Position numbers and translations under genes: made by a program
Shown: in pieces, positions 37,057-48,831 of the stretch
Layout of the letters: each line of letters begins with the position of its first letter
Numbering within the stretch: position 1 is the stretch's first letter
Notes under the pieces: generated by a model
The model's database searches: none
Seen by the model: the letters and a program-made list of their open reading frames with translations, nothing else
What the model was told of the DNA's origin: nothing
Source: Rhytidiadelphus loreus
Taxonomy: Eukaryota > Streptophyta > Bryopsida > Hypnales > Hylocomiaceae
Reading direction: 5' to 3'
Length of the DNA stretch: 64,000 nucleotides
NCBI GenBank assembly: GCA_947034895.1
Contig: OX344762.1
Span: forward strand, 47,781,087 to 47,845,086

Positions 37057-37945
37057 TTAAGGTCTAAAGTCTCAATTGTCTTTGTAGCTTGCAAAATGGA
37101 TTTTGGGCAACTTCATATAAGGTCAATTTTTTATGAAGTTTTTGATACTTTTTCATGATATAGATAAACTTACTAGTTTTATGGGATTGTGATTTGTATT
37201 TTAATTGGTGCCAAAGAGCAAGAGTTATACCACAATAAGCCTAAATATAAATTAGGTGAACAAAAACAAATTCACAAAAACTTGAATTAAAAATTAAAGT
37301 TTTTTTGTTCTCATAGATTGGAATTTTTTTGTACTTCAAAAGCTTTGGTTCATTTTTTGGGATTGATGGTGTGAAGGTTATAGAGCATCTTTTTTTTGTG
37401 AGCAATCGTAGTATCATATTAAAAAAATTAGGTATAGGATTCTTTTGGGCCACTCAAGTTTCAAACTTTTTTAAAACAAATAAGTTCAGAATATTAATTT
37501 TGATTGTTAGAAAAATCTCACCATTGGGATTAGTGTGTTTTAATTCAATTTTAAAGCTATTAATGATAAAGTTTTTTCTCTCCATAATGTACTTTCTTCT
37601 ACTTAATAATTTTTTAAAGAATGAAACCACATTATTTTTAAATTTTATATTTTTTATATTTTCAAATCAATTTTGAATGGTGAAAATTTTAAAATTCAAG
37701 ACTATAATGCAAACTTTTTTAAGTTAAGAAGATTCGAAGTCTCTTAAACTAGTTTGCCAATATGTCACAAATGTGATTTCTTCACTTTGAACGCATTTAT
37801 TTTGCAATCTATGTGGTGAAAGTGTTTGAAATTTTTTCCACACATTGTCATACTATTCTACTTTAAGATCCTACGGTTACATATTCAAAAATACCATTAA
37901 TTTTTTTTCTCTTTGTACTAGAAATGGTAGTTTTGAGGGGGGTTT
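37057..37945. mobile_element. 3'-truncated TTAA element
   Basis: It starts at TTAAGGTCTAAAGTCTC, a diverged tip, and then follows the 32548 element block for block (GGATTTTGGGCA, TAAGCCTAAATA, TGGGATTAGTGTGTTTTAAT). The core module is reversed at about 37785-37885. The right terminus is lost in the minisatellite at 37960. Confidence 0.6.
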
Positions 37946-37959
37946 GGACAATTGCAACA

Positions 37960-38060
37960 AAGAGGTTGCCCCTAGACTTGCGGTTGCCCTTAAGGGGACT
38001 TGAGGTCGCCTCTAGACCCGCGGTTGCCCCTAGACCCATGGTCGCCCCTTAAGAAGCAAG
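37960..38060. repeat. Minisatellite, GGTYGCCCCTAGACCC type (site 3)
   Basis: At least five units such as GGTTGCCCCTAGACTTGC and GGTTGCCCCTAGACCCAT lie head to tail. The array is GC-rich against an AT-rich background and matches 32110-32215 (reversed) in unit design. Confidence 0.6.
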
Positions 38061-40420
38061 CCACGTCACCTTAAGTCACAGCCACATAGGAAAAAATATT
38101 TTTACCGAGGAGTAAAAAATTTTGAAATCCAAAATCCGTACGCGACAACAAAAAGCGCCCATACTTGACAAGTCAACAACTCGATATGCGACATGTGACG
38201 TCCATTAGACGCCAAAACCCAAAATCTTGTTAGAGAAGACAAACCCTGATTTAAAGACCAAAGCTTGGAGTTCAAAAACAAGTATGTGTATAATTGACAC
38301 TTTGAAATTGTTCTAAAAAATGTATAATTAATTCATGATTTGTACTTATGTTTTAAAAATTCGTACACTAGAGTACACTAGAAATCAGATGTTGCTTGCT
38401 TATATCAACTCAAATAGGTGTCTCTACTTTATTTTGATTCTTGTCACATCATTGTTTTGTAGTTTTGCCAAAAAAATTACTATCACCAATCTTAAATTTT
38501 GTTAACATTGATTACTATGGTAAGTATGCTAAATATGCAAGCATGGTAATTGACCACAAAGTCAATATGATCACATACTAGTGCCTGTGCATCCGATAAG
38601 CAATGCATTGTCTCTACATTCTTCAATACCAACTACATCCTTCTAAACTACTCTAACAATTTGTCATACTAGCCATCCAACAACCTTTCATGGTGTTGCT
38701 AAAGTAACAACACCTAATATCATCCAAATAAACTTTCAATTTGAGCAAGTTTTTGATTTTTAAATTGACTAATTTTTTTATTGATTAAACTATCAATTCT
38801 CAAAGTGCTCAAATTAGGTGTATCCTAAATGGAATTCAAGTCCTCACAATTTATATAGGTTGTATGCTTTAATCAAGAAATTTTAGGGGCTGGTTCTATA
38901 AATAAATTACAATTAGATGTGGTTATCTTGATGCACCATACTTAAAAAAAATGCAAACAAATGTGCAATATATTGACTTTGCAACATAAATGACCTAAAG
39001 ATTCAGTCCAATTAATGCAAGTCTACTAGCAACAAAGTTCTTTTGTTTACACTACAAGAAACGGAGCACCCCGTTTCTTTACTTGATCTCACTAGCTACT
39101 CGTAGGCTAGCTCTCACCTTGTATCCTATTGCCCATGTTTTTTATTTGATTATACTAACATAATGCCAAGTTGAATTCAATGTCACTTGCTCATTGGCTA
39201 GGTTAGAAGAAGCCAACTCATACATAACATTCACTAAGGTAGATGTTCTAAAAGTACACATGCTCTAAAAATACACATGCTCTAAAATTGCCCACCTCCT
39301 CAAATGTACACTATTTGTATTTGTTGCTTTTTCTTTGACTTCAATAATGTACAAACAATGTACATTTTAGGAAGTGGACAATCTTAGAGTCCTACGCCAT
39401 TTCAACTTTAAAATTTCATAACTAATTCCACAAAGCTCCCCAAAATATGAAATGACTTCAGTTTGATGCAAATTCCACTTGTCTTTCAAGGAAAATTTAC
39501 TGAAAAAATATTTCAAGTAGCTTCACCTCCCCAAAATTCAGTTTCAACTCTTAGGTGGGCAATATATAAACCTCATTTAGCTTTCAAAGAGACTACCTTT
39601 TCCTCTCTGGAATCCTCATCCACATGAGGACTTAAAGTAGGCTTTAGTACCAAGATAGTGGCAATGCATTTAAGGTAGAACTACCTATCCCCCCTTGATT
39701 TGCAATTTGAATATCTTGGGGCCAATTTCAACAGTGGTACATATTTTTTAGAGGTGTGTGCTTGTTTCACAAATCAAACCCAAGTGGAATTATAATTTTT
39801 TGATTAAAACTGTAATTTTTATAAATTTTTGAAGTAATTGGACTGAAATTACAAAACCGTTAGTAGACTACAGTAATAAACGTTCCCTAATGAACCCATA
39901 ACCGCCCAAGTCAAGTACAAAATACTGACCATTAATGGAGTGACACATTATCCCTTGTTGTCATAAAAAATCACATTTTATCATAGAACGCTTTAATTTC
40001 TGTCAAAAGACGAATGAATTTGGATGTTTTATGGACAAAGTTAGGTGACAAAATTGGGCTGGTCTACTCATTGAGTTGGGAAATTAACAGTAATGGGTTG
40101 GTTTACCTTAATCCTAACTTAAAGTGCTCGCCTCTTTCTGCAAAATCTAGGACCATTCAGTCCAAACAAACCAACAAATAAATGCTATTTATCCCTCATG
40201 AGTAAATATGATTTGTCGAAAATCAAAAGCATCCTATGAATCAAATACCACTTACCCCTTTGGCATCAAAAGCTATTATGATGGCCCAACAAAGGGATTG
40301 CTTCTAAGACATTTGAGGAAATGAACGGCGGAGATGTCATTATTATATTGAAATCGATTGTTCAAAATGAATCTTTAAAGAGTATGGGGTCAATTTTGAA
40401 GATGAGAGCTTGATTGCTCA
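38061..40420. other. Intergenic DNA with CACTA-type tip and repeats D1 and D2
   Basis: At 39050 CACTACAAGAAACGGAGCAC is the canonical plant CACTA terminal motif, followed by a short hairpin (GAAACGG/CCGTTTC); the partner end was not found. Dispersed repeat D1 copy 3 lies at 39230-39530 and D2 copy 2 at 39740-39890. No gene is supported. Confidence 0.55.
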
Positions 40421-40422
40421 TT

Positions 40423-40827
40423 GTCAAAATTAATGTCAAAATGATGTTTGAAGTAAAATTTAAGACCTCATTTAGGCATAGTATAAAACAAAATTTCCAA
40501 AAAATTTAACTAAGCAAAGTTGGTAAATCAAGTTAAATTTCATATCTAAGAAATCCTTTTGAGATTTCAAGCCTCCAATAAAAAGTTATTGACAAATTTC
40601 AAAGAGGGGTTGGAAGGGACATTTTCTTTAACATTTTCAAACATCCTCTGTGAATTTTGTCTATAACTTTCGATTGGAGGTTTAAAATCTCAAATGGATA
40701 TTTTAATATGAAATTTAACTTGATTTACCAACTTTATTGAGCTCAAAGTTTAAAAAAATTGTTCTTCTACTATGCTTAAATGAATTATAAAATTCTACTT
40801 TAAATACAATTCCTACAATAATTTGGC
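40423..40827. repeat. Large imperfect palindrome, arms about 190 bp
   Basis: The left arm (40423-40610) contains GGCATAGTATAAAACAAAAT, GTTGGTAAATCAAGTTAAAT and AGCCTCCAATAAAAAGTTAT; the right arm (about 40642-40827) has the reverse complements in order (ATAACTTTCGATTGGAGG, ATTTAACTTGATTTACCAAC, CTACTATGCTTAAATGA). The spacer is about 30 bp. If transcribed it would form a long hairpin. It may be an inverted duplication or fold-back element. Confidence 0.75.
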
Positions 40828-42055
40828 TTAACTATGAGTGGTTGAGCTCCTACTAATTCTAATTTACAAGTATCTCAAATTGGTTGTTTTACCTCCTACC
40901 ACAGTAACCCCACCATATGTATGTAAACATATTTTCTTCTCTATTACAAACATAGAAAGAAAGTGATTTTTGAAGCAATACATATTAGAGGTTGAAATCC
41001 TTGTTCCCCGTGATCTTTTTGCTCAATATTTCAAAGCTACACTTTAAAGCTTTGATGCTTATTTTTATATGTTGATTAAATATTAAGCTCACAATGTTTA
41101 ATGTTGATGTTTGTGTGTAGTATTGACAAGTCTTGTGTGGAATGCCACTTGTCCTCTTAGCTACTAAATATTGATGGATGTGGAATATTCCACACCATTC
41201 TATCCAAGTGAAAGAAATCCTTCTCACTACTATTGAAATGTTATCTAGTCCTAATCAACATGAGCCTTTCCATCAATAAAAAAATGGAGGTGTAGATATT
41301 TAAGTTTCAAGAAAATGACTTGACATAACATATATCCTTTAAATAATTGAGAGCTTCATGTAGAGTTTCATACTAGAAAGCAAACTTTGACAAGTTGTTT
41401 ACTAGATGCAATTAAAACTCATCCATATTTGGAGATAAAAAGTTGGTTCATCCCTTGTTTGTCCCCTATTTGTGTATCTTTTGTTGTGTTTGTGTGTCTT
41501 TCAATGTACTTAAGAGCATATCCACCCTTCCACATCAATATGAGCTAGGCTAACACTTGGCATGTCCAATCTTGAAGTTATCCCCTACCCTTGCCTTGCT
41601 ACCAAGCAAAGAGAAGCTAGCCACCTCAAATTTGAAGTTTCTCACACCATCTTGTCCCCAAAATCTTGTCACGTCCAATTTATGTTCTTGTGTTTGGATC
41701 CAATCTTTGGTTTCAATTCTAATCCTTATTCTCACATTCTCTTGTCTGTATGTAATGAAACCAAGAGTTTGCAATAAAAAAGGAGATAAATTCCATGAAT
41801 TTGACAAGAGGGTTGTGGGTTCACCTATTTTTTTTTCCTTTTAAATGCAATTTTGGCGTGAAAAATAGGGGATGGACTTGGTTGGGCAAACATAGTTGAT
41901 ATTCAACTCAAGGGCTAGCCTAACCATATCAAAACAATTGCAAAAAGGTGGAGATGTTCTAACAAATAATTCCATTCAAATTGCCCTTGTTCTTTTATCT
42001 ACTCATAATGCCATGTCCACGTTTGTAGGCAATCCTATCATCTCTCTCATTAGAT
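40828..42055. other. Intergenic DNA, no supported gene
   Basis: Only short ORFs without domain features are found. The overlapping ORFs near 41550-41844 on both strands look random. Confidence 0.5.
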
Positions 42056-42059
42056 AATA

Positions 42060-42330
42060 AGGTAGGGTGCTCTAAAAGTGACCCAACTCTAAAAATGACC
42101 ACTAACACAGAGGTACATTTTTCTTTCTTCAATGTACCAACATTGTACACTTCAAGCCGATGGTCGCCTTTAGTGACTATTGCATGTCAACTTCAAAAAT
42201 TTGTAATTTATTTCAAGAAAGGTTCAAAAAAATATGAAATTACTTGGGTTGAATGCCAATTTCATTTTTTTAAACCAATGGGTTCAATGCCAATTTCATT
42301 ATGGTCAATTATTGAAAATTTTTTAGCTTC
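42060..42330 (+). repeat. Dispersed repeat family D1, copy 4
   Basis: It starts GGTAGGGTGCTCTAAAAGTG and runs through GACCACTAACACAGAGGTAC and TTCAAAAAAATATGAAATTA, aligning with 13770-14000. The GGTAGGGTGCTC start is the best-defined edge of the family. Confidence 0.6.
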
Positions 42331-42949
42331 CCCCAAATGTGTCTAGCTTCTCCAAATGCAATCAACTCTTCAAAAAGGTCGCTTTAAGAGTAGACTACTA
42401 GTTCAAAGAGGAAGGCTACACCTCATGACTGATCCATCAAAGAAATAGGGACTCTTCTTAGGGCCTCCTTACATGTATCGGTCATCGGGGAACTTTCACA
42501 GCGGGTGCTACAGTGAAAAATAGACATTGCACTTTCATGTGGACCCGGTGGGTGGAGACAGAGACAATAAAAAGTTTCCACGTATTAGATTTCCTTGTCT
42601 CCACCAATGAGGTTGTCCACCGGTATCGGTGAAACTTCACCTCCTCCTTTCCCGCTTGCCCATCCCGGCAAGACCATCGGTGGAGCCACTTTTGAACAAG
42701 TGGCTTATTATTAAAATCATGGTTAGAGCATCGCCACCAGTTGCACGCCAAATGAGCATTGTACCCGAAAGTGGCGAGGGCTTTGGAGTCCCATGAGATG
42801 TGGTTGTGCCGTGATGACATAGTGATCCCCACCAACAACCCTCTAAAATTGGATTGAGTATAAGTTTTCAAGTGCCACCAAGGCACCGGACATTGTGGCT
42901 TATTTTTGGAGCTAAAAATTTTAAGATTGAGTTTTTTGTTGAACATTGC

Positions 42950-43365
42950 AATGGATCTATGGATTAAAAATAAAAACTTTATCTTGTACCCCACATGAAT
43001 ACATAGTAATGGATTAAAAATAAAAACTTTATCTTGTACCCCACATGAACACATAGTAATGGATTAAAAATAAAACTTTCTATCTTGTACCCCATATGAA
43101 CATATACTAATGGATTAAAAATAGAAGGTTTATCTTTTACATTAAAGGTATGTATAACACATAGTACATGTACTTGTTAATATTTGTAGAACTTATAATT
43201 TTAAGTTTGAACAGATACTAATGGATTAAAAATAAAACTTTTTATTTTGTATCCCACATGAACACATAGTAATTGATTAAAAATTTAACTTTTTATCTTG
43301 TACTCCATATGAACATATACTAATGGATTAAAAATAGAAGGTTTATCTCTTACATTACCTAACAT
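42950..43365. repeat. Tandem repeat, about 55-bp unit
   Basis: Units of AATGGATTAAAAATAAAAAC followed by TTTATCTTGTACCCCACATG and AACACATAGT repeat about four times to 43140 and again about three times from 43205 to 43345. The two blocks are separated by an AATATTTGTAGAACTTATAA segment that also follows the second block, so the array is itself duplicated (period about 240). Confidence 0.75.
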
Positions 43366-43473
43366 ATACATATACTTGTTAATATTTATAGAACTTCTAA
43401 TTTTAAGTTTGAATGAAATCTTATATAATGTCATGTTTTTATATAAAAAGTCTTTTATTATTTTTCCTGTCTC

Positions 43474-43647
43474 TCAAGAGTGTGATGTGTGCATTGGAAA
43501 GTTTTGGTTTCAAAGCGTCTACACATTCTTGAGAGTACACATGGAAAAAAGTCTTGTTCCTCAAGAGTGTGATGTGTGCATTGAAAAGTTTTGGTTTCAA
43601 AGCGTCCGCACATTCTTGAGAGTACACATGGGAAAAAGTCTTATTTG
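43474..43647. repeat. 87-bp tandem dimer
   Basis: TCAAGAGTGTGATGTGTGCA starts at 43474 and at 43561; the two units differ at only a few positions. Each unit begins CTCAAGAGTG and contains CATTCTTGAGAG, so the ends are inverted. The 87-bp period equals 29 codons, which keeps ORFs open on both strands; no protein family is recognised. Confidence 0.8.
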
Positions 43648-44059
43648 CATTGTAGTGCTCTTTGATGTGTCTCCAAAAATTCCCACTCTTCTGTCCATTC
43701 CCTTACTTCGGATCCTGTGAAATGTGTAAAAAAGAGAAACAAAGTTGCTTCTCCTCTGCCTCACAAAAGTTCTTCCCTTCTTTTGCACGCCCCCCGCCCC
43801 CCTCCCCCCTCCATTGCTTCCACGTTGACATCCATTGAGGGAATAGTCTACGTTGACAAAGAATCTAAAATACCGTGAGTTGTAATACTACCCTCTACAA
43901 AGGCCCTCCCTTGCCGTGGAAATGTGAATGTGATGTGATGGACGCCAAAATTTATACTGTAACGTGTTGTTGGTGTGGAGACGTTTACCGTTAAAAAAGC
44001 ACGCCAAAGATGGAGTACCGTTGCCGAGAACGTTAAACAGTACTGGTGGCGATGCTCTC

Positions 44060-46159
44060 ACTATGTAACTCAAAGGTTCTCTACTCCAAGCGCCTTGAGA
44101 AGAGTGGCGTTCATAATTATCATCATTAATGATTTGGGGAAGGGACCCAACATTTTCTCAATTCCAGTGAAGATCCCCAGGAGATAAGCGAAGAGACGGT
44201 GGCGATGGCGGAGTTCCCTTCCTGGGCCGGCGCGCACGACGAATAAGTCTTTGGAGGTGCCCACGTGCACCTCCCACACCAGAAAAACAGACGCCAAGAG
44301 ACGTCATGAGGCCTCGCCTTCACGCTCAATGACGCTGCAGTACCGATTTTTCTTCACCTTCACAGCGTTGAAGAAGTCTCCAGACACCCTTCAATGCTGC
44401 ATTTCTAACCTTATTAGTACGAAGCTCACTACTGCGAGCGTATCTTAGCCGACTCTGCAGTTCTAATTCTTCTGCGTCGGGGGTGATGATTGTCGCTGTC
44501 CACTTGGGAAATTTAATGTTTAGCGAGTAGGTATATATGGTCAGTGATACCTCGAGTGCAAGCTGAAAAAAGGATCGAGAGTTTGGGTTCAGTTCCGAGC
44601 CGAGGGTTGCGGTAGGGAGCTTTTGTCGGTAAACTGGAAAGACTTCGATTTGCACCAGTGGTGTGCAATTTTTCATCAATTGGGGTGCTATTTGGTGAAC
44701 TCCTGTCCTTGCAATTCTAAGGACTCGGAAGACCTCGGTGTGTCAATTGATTTCGGTTGATATTCTAAGAAAGAGGACGCTTGTTAAGGAGGTTGCTAGC
44801 TTGCTTCCCGTTGTGGTTAAGCCAATTTTTGAGTTTTTTCTTAAAGGAAAATAGAAGCAGTCAGTGTCTTAAGAAGGGCGGTTTGTTATTACCTTCTTTA
44901 TGGACGTATTTTGAAAGGGGAAAATTTTGGAGTGAACCTCGAGACCGGTTTGTGAAAAAAATCACTATGTGAGATTATTTTCTGTAGAAGTTCAAGTGGA
45001 CATTTCTGAGAAGAATTGTCTCTCAGGGTTGAGCTGAGCAGACTACCTTTGTTTAGGCCTTGTGTTGAGCGGGGTGAGCAATGAAGGAAAGGAGACGTTG
45101 GAGTTTATGGTAATAGGTGAGGCTTTGTAATAGAGGATGAAAGTCTAGCTCTGTTGGCCTTCTGGCCAAAAATCATCTAAGCTTTTGTTTCAGTTTCTGG
45201 GTTTCTTCCAAACTTACGCTTCAAGTCATGGTCATGTGTTTGCAAGCATATGCAACTTATGTAAGCACTGCGCATTTGGGTGAGAATAGATGTTGCAAAT
45301 ACTTTAGCCTTGGCTCATGTTGCGAGGTCATCCCCAGATAGTCTCAGTGATCTCCTACAAGGTAGTGCTTTAAGTGGAAGCAGTTTACGATGCCCTTAGT
45401 TACCAGCTCGCCGATAAGAACGTCGTACATTAAGGAGATTCTCATGAGTTTAGCATGCCTGCGAACGGATGTCTCTTCGCAAGTGTGGAAGGGAAGAGCT
45501 TTTAATATCATGATTACCGAGACCATTAGATAATTGCTTAGATACTGCGCAGATATTGGACTTGAGCTTAAATTCGAAGGCTGAAACCAACCAACATCTA
45601 CTGACAATCTCGACAGGACTCAACATTGTACTGGTGAGTAATTGAGTATCATGCTGACACCACGTGAAAGCCATAAAGCATTTAAAGCATGTGCGGCTTA
45701 GTAAGCTTACCGTCACTGACTGCATGCCCACGATAAGTGGTTCCATTCAGCGGTGCTTTCATGTCGTACTTGCAGCATGTTTTTCCACATGATTGTGTGG
45801 GTACCTACAATCATAATCTACTCAAAGTGAGGGTAAACAAGAGCCAGCGTTCTCTTAAGTTTTATAGAAAGAGGACCGGTGCATATTACAAGCTCTATCC
45901 ACTGATAAGCTCTTGTATTTTTGTCTGATGGACATGGTTAGTAGGTCATGGGTTGGGGTGGGTGAAGGGTCCGCCACATATGAGTCAGTCAGTTGGATCA
46001 TGAGTTATCTGTTTCCCAGTGCAACCATAGAAAGTCCACATTAGTAGAAAAAGGAGTTCTTCTAAACGAGTGTTTAAAATCTTGAATGGCATACTGAACC
46101 ATGGTGCAGGTATTGAAGCTGTGATCCAGCAACCCGTAAGTCCTGCTTGTGTGATACAG
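44060..46159 (+). other. Gene A upstream region, probable promoter and leader
   Basis: The base composition is more even here and repeats are few. Short ORFs on both strands have no recognisable domains. The acceptor TGTGATACAG at 46150-46159 directly precedes the first coding exon of gene A, so one or more non-coding leader exons probably lie here. No exact transcription start can be given. Confidence 0.4.
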
Positions 46160-46168
46160 ACAGTGGGA

Positions 46169-47506
46169 ATGCCAGAGAAGCCAAGTATTCCTGGTTTTGA
46201 CAAATGCAACAAATGTTGTTCGGCTTCGACTGGTGCCGTGCACGGGCCATCTCTAGCGACCCACGCAGAGATCTGCTGTCTCTACAGTCTTGCCCATCCA
46301 GGACAATACGACTACGATTGCTCCAAGGACTGTCCTGGGCTGACGGTACACAAGCAACGAGGCGACCCAGCTCATGAGCCACCTGAAGCTCGCAGCGGTT
46401 CACCACAAGATGGTACAGTTTTAAACTTGAAATCTCTCTTCTACACAAAGGTAGAGGATACAATTTGTATAATATGAGTAGGAGTGTGATTTTGGGGAGA
46501 TCACTCGAGAGCTGCGGAGAGATCTCTTTGTTAGCACTGAGCCAAATATGTTGAAAGCAAATCTTTTGTCACTTTGTCTGAATTTCTTATGCAATTTCAA
46601 AGTGGGAGGTTGTAGACACTCTACCATAGGTCCCCAAAACATCAGAAGGTGAATTGGTGCAAGGGCTAACAGAGTCATTTGCGTGATCCAGGCACACTAG
46701 ACTTGGCAGCAGGCTGCGAGACGGAGACTGCGGGAACGGGGTCTCAGCCAAGGAAGCGCAAGAAGATCGAACCCCGACTAAGGTCGGGGTTCAAGAATCT
46801 TACTCTTGAACTTCGACCAGCAAAGTTCAAGAAGAAGCTGTGGTTCGGAACTTACACAGAGGAGGAAATCAGCAGAGCAAAAGATGCAGTTAACTATTAC
46901 ATGGGATGCAACCAGAAATACACGCATCCCGACTCTCCGCTGATATTTGAGTCGAAGCCGCTGAAGGGAATCAAGTTCGAGGATCTGCAACCTTCTTGCG
47001 ACGACTGGATCATACTGGGCAATGGACAGCAAGAACTCAAATACAAGTACTTTGCCCGGCAAGTGAAGGATGTTATTCATTCCATCACAGGCAAACAGAA
47101 GAAGTCAGCTAACTCTCTCGTTAAAAGAAATAAATGCAAGGGGTCTCAGACTCCTCTGAAACCTGGCCTTTGTGATCCAATCATGCCTTCGGGAGCTGGA
47201 TCAACGACTACATCAGGCACACAGGAACATCAGCTTGCCGGGGATCGCAGTCCGGAAGAGGACTCAGAGCTTTCGGCAATGCATCCCTCGTTCCTACCAC
47301 CTCCAGAGGAGATACTTACGTTAGAAGAGGGTATGCAATTTTCTGAGCTTCTCAGATCAGGCGCTCAGAGAGATGATATAACGGGCTACACCCTAGAGGA
47401 GATGTTTACCTATCCTCCCTTTACTTACGGAGAAAGTAGCTCGATGGATGAGGAGGATTTTCCTTCAGGAATATTGTGGACCTTTCAGAATGAAGGGCTT
47501 CCATAG
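46169..47506 (+). CDS. Gene A: divergent AP2/ERF-like protein, two coding exons
   Basis: Exons 46169-46412 and 46692-47506 join at GATG|GTACAG and GATCCAG|GC, phase 1, giving 352 residues. Residues 102-106 (RKRKK) form a nuclear signal. Residues about 114-163 resemble the C-terminal half of an AP2/ERF DNA-binding domain: KKLWFGTYTEEEISRAKDAV corresponds to the usual WLGT..TAEEAARAYD region, and a PDSP motif follows. The N-terminal RGVR and WGKW elements expected for base contact are absent. The acidic C-terminus has LEEMF and an LWTF motif (343-346), comparable to the LWS(Y/F) activation motif of DREB factors. Exon 1 encodes a Cys-rich stretch (C13, C16, C17, C36, C37, C51, C55). The start is the first ATG after an acceptor; an in-frame ATG at 46070 exists. 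A transcription-related role is inferred, not shown. Confidence 0.6.
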
Positions 47507-48288
47507 TCACTCGGAACGCGTCCGAGCGTCCTCCTGCATCTGCACCTTCTTGGTCTCGTGACTCCTGTAAGCTGCCAAGACTTGGGACGGAGAACTGCTA
47601 TGAAGAAGACTGAACCCATCTTCTCGCGTAATACACATGCAAGTCCAGATCCCAGGATTCCACAACCGACTTTGCAGCATGTCAAGGTGCATACAACATC
47701 AGGTAGCCTGTCGCCATTTATTTTCTTAATAGTGTTTTGACTCCTCAAAGTAAAGACTGCTCTAATTATTAGAGCAATCTGATATCCCTACCTCCCTATT
47801 AGCGCTACACCTCTTTCTGCTTACCCCTATCAGAAAGTAAACTTTGTACACCACTGTACTGCAACCCAAGCGGTAAATCTTTATAGGATTTGGGCTAGAA
47901 CTCGCCGTGAAAAAAGACGGTTGAAGTGTATACATTATCTGTTGTGAACGAAAAACTGGGTTTCTCACCATGAGAAATCTAAGACATGTCAATTTTGTGC
48001 AAAAATCTGCAATAAAGAAGTATTGTATACATTGTAATTTACTGGCTCTATTGCAAATATAATAATACAAATCTGGCCAAAGATGAAGGGACAAAAACAT
48101 AGCTACAATGTTTGAGTCGTAAGAACAGGCTTAACTTTATCGTACCTTACATTCTCCCAAAGATTCTGCTCTTTTACTCCGACATGAGCACTTACACTAA
48201 CCATTTTGGAGACATGGAGGCTCTCCCGCCTCCATAAATTATCGAGAAAAGGGCATACCCAGTGGTAACTAATTAACTAAATAATAGG
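47507..48288. other. Gene A 3' flank
   Basis: This stretch probably contains the gene A 3' untranslated region. No other gene is visible. ORFs on the minus strand at 47485-47748 are shadows. Confidence 0.45.
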
Positions 48289-48705
48289 AACACCTAAGCT
48301 TAGCGACAAACGTACGCAATTTTATTACGAAACGCATCAAGAGCATTGCTCTCAGCAAGAAAATATGACGTTCTAATGCACAATTCAGTGCAGTTATTTC
48401 TCAATTAAAAAGGAGCTTCACGTCTCTGTAGCATACAACCACCCGTATCAACAAGCAAAATAAGTGAACATGCTTGACCTAATCCTACCGAACACGAACA
48501 CCTAGCAACAACAATCTAATGCAATTACATTACAAAGAGTATCAAGAGCATATATCAGCAAGAAAAGAAAATTTGACATTCCACTGCACATTTCAGTGCA
48601 GCTATTGTCTCAATTAAGCAGGAGTTTCAAGTCTCTATAACATACAACCACCTGCGACCTAATCTTTCAACTCGCTAAACGAGGCCGAAGTGCCAGTCAC
48701 ACACA
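48289..48705. repeat. Tandem duplication, period about 208 bp, downstream of TMEM147
   Basis: AACACCTAAGCTTAGC... at 48289 and AACACCTAGCAACAAC at 48497 begin two units. Both run through ATCAAGAGCAT, CAGCAAGAAAA, CAGTGCAG, CTCAATTAA and GCATACAACCACC/ACATACAACCACC. The duplication lies beyond the 3' end of the minus-strand TMEM147 gene and may be part of its 3' UTR or terminator region. Confidence 0.7.
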
Positions 48706-48831
48706 AGGCCTTGTGAATCTGATGTATAAGAATGAAAGAACAGAATTCTCACAAAGGATCCTGAAGGTGGAAACTTTGGCATACAATTCCTCTACACAAA
48801 CAATAAATTCTAAACATCTGCGAAGTTTTTC

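Larger units (their letters stand above)
42725..44058. mobile_element. Putative element with AGAGCATCGCCACCAGT inverted ends
   Basis: AGAGCATCGCCACCAGT at 42725 is found exactly reversed (ACTGGTGGCGATGCTCT) at 44042-44058. GAGCATC-type ends occur in many plant PIF/Harbinger-like MITEs, so this class is inferred. The interior holds two tandem arrays listed separately. The outer limits rest on the 17-bp match alone. Confidence 0.45.

Noticed and set aside
46136..46159. GTAAGT ... ATACAG pair that looks like an intron
   Set aside because: It would be only 24 bp, below any workable intron length; only the acceptor is kept as a possible end of a longer upstream intron.
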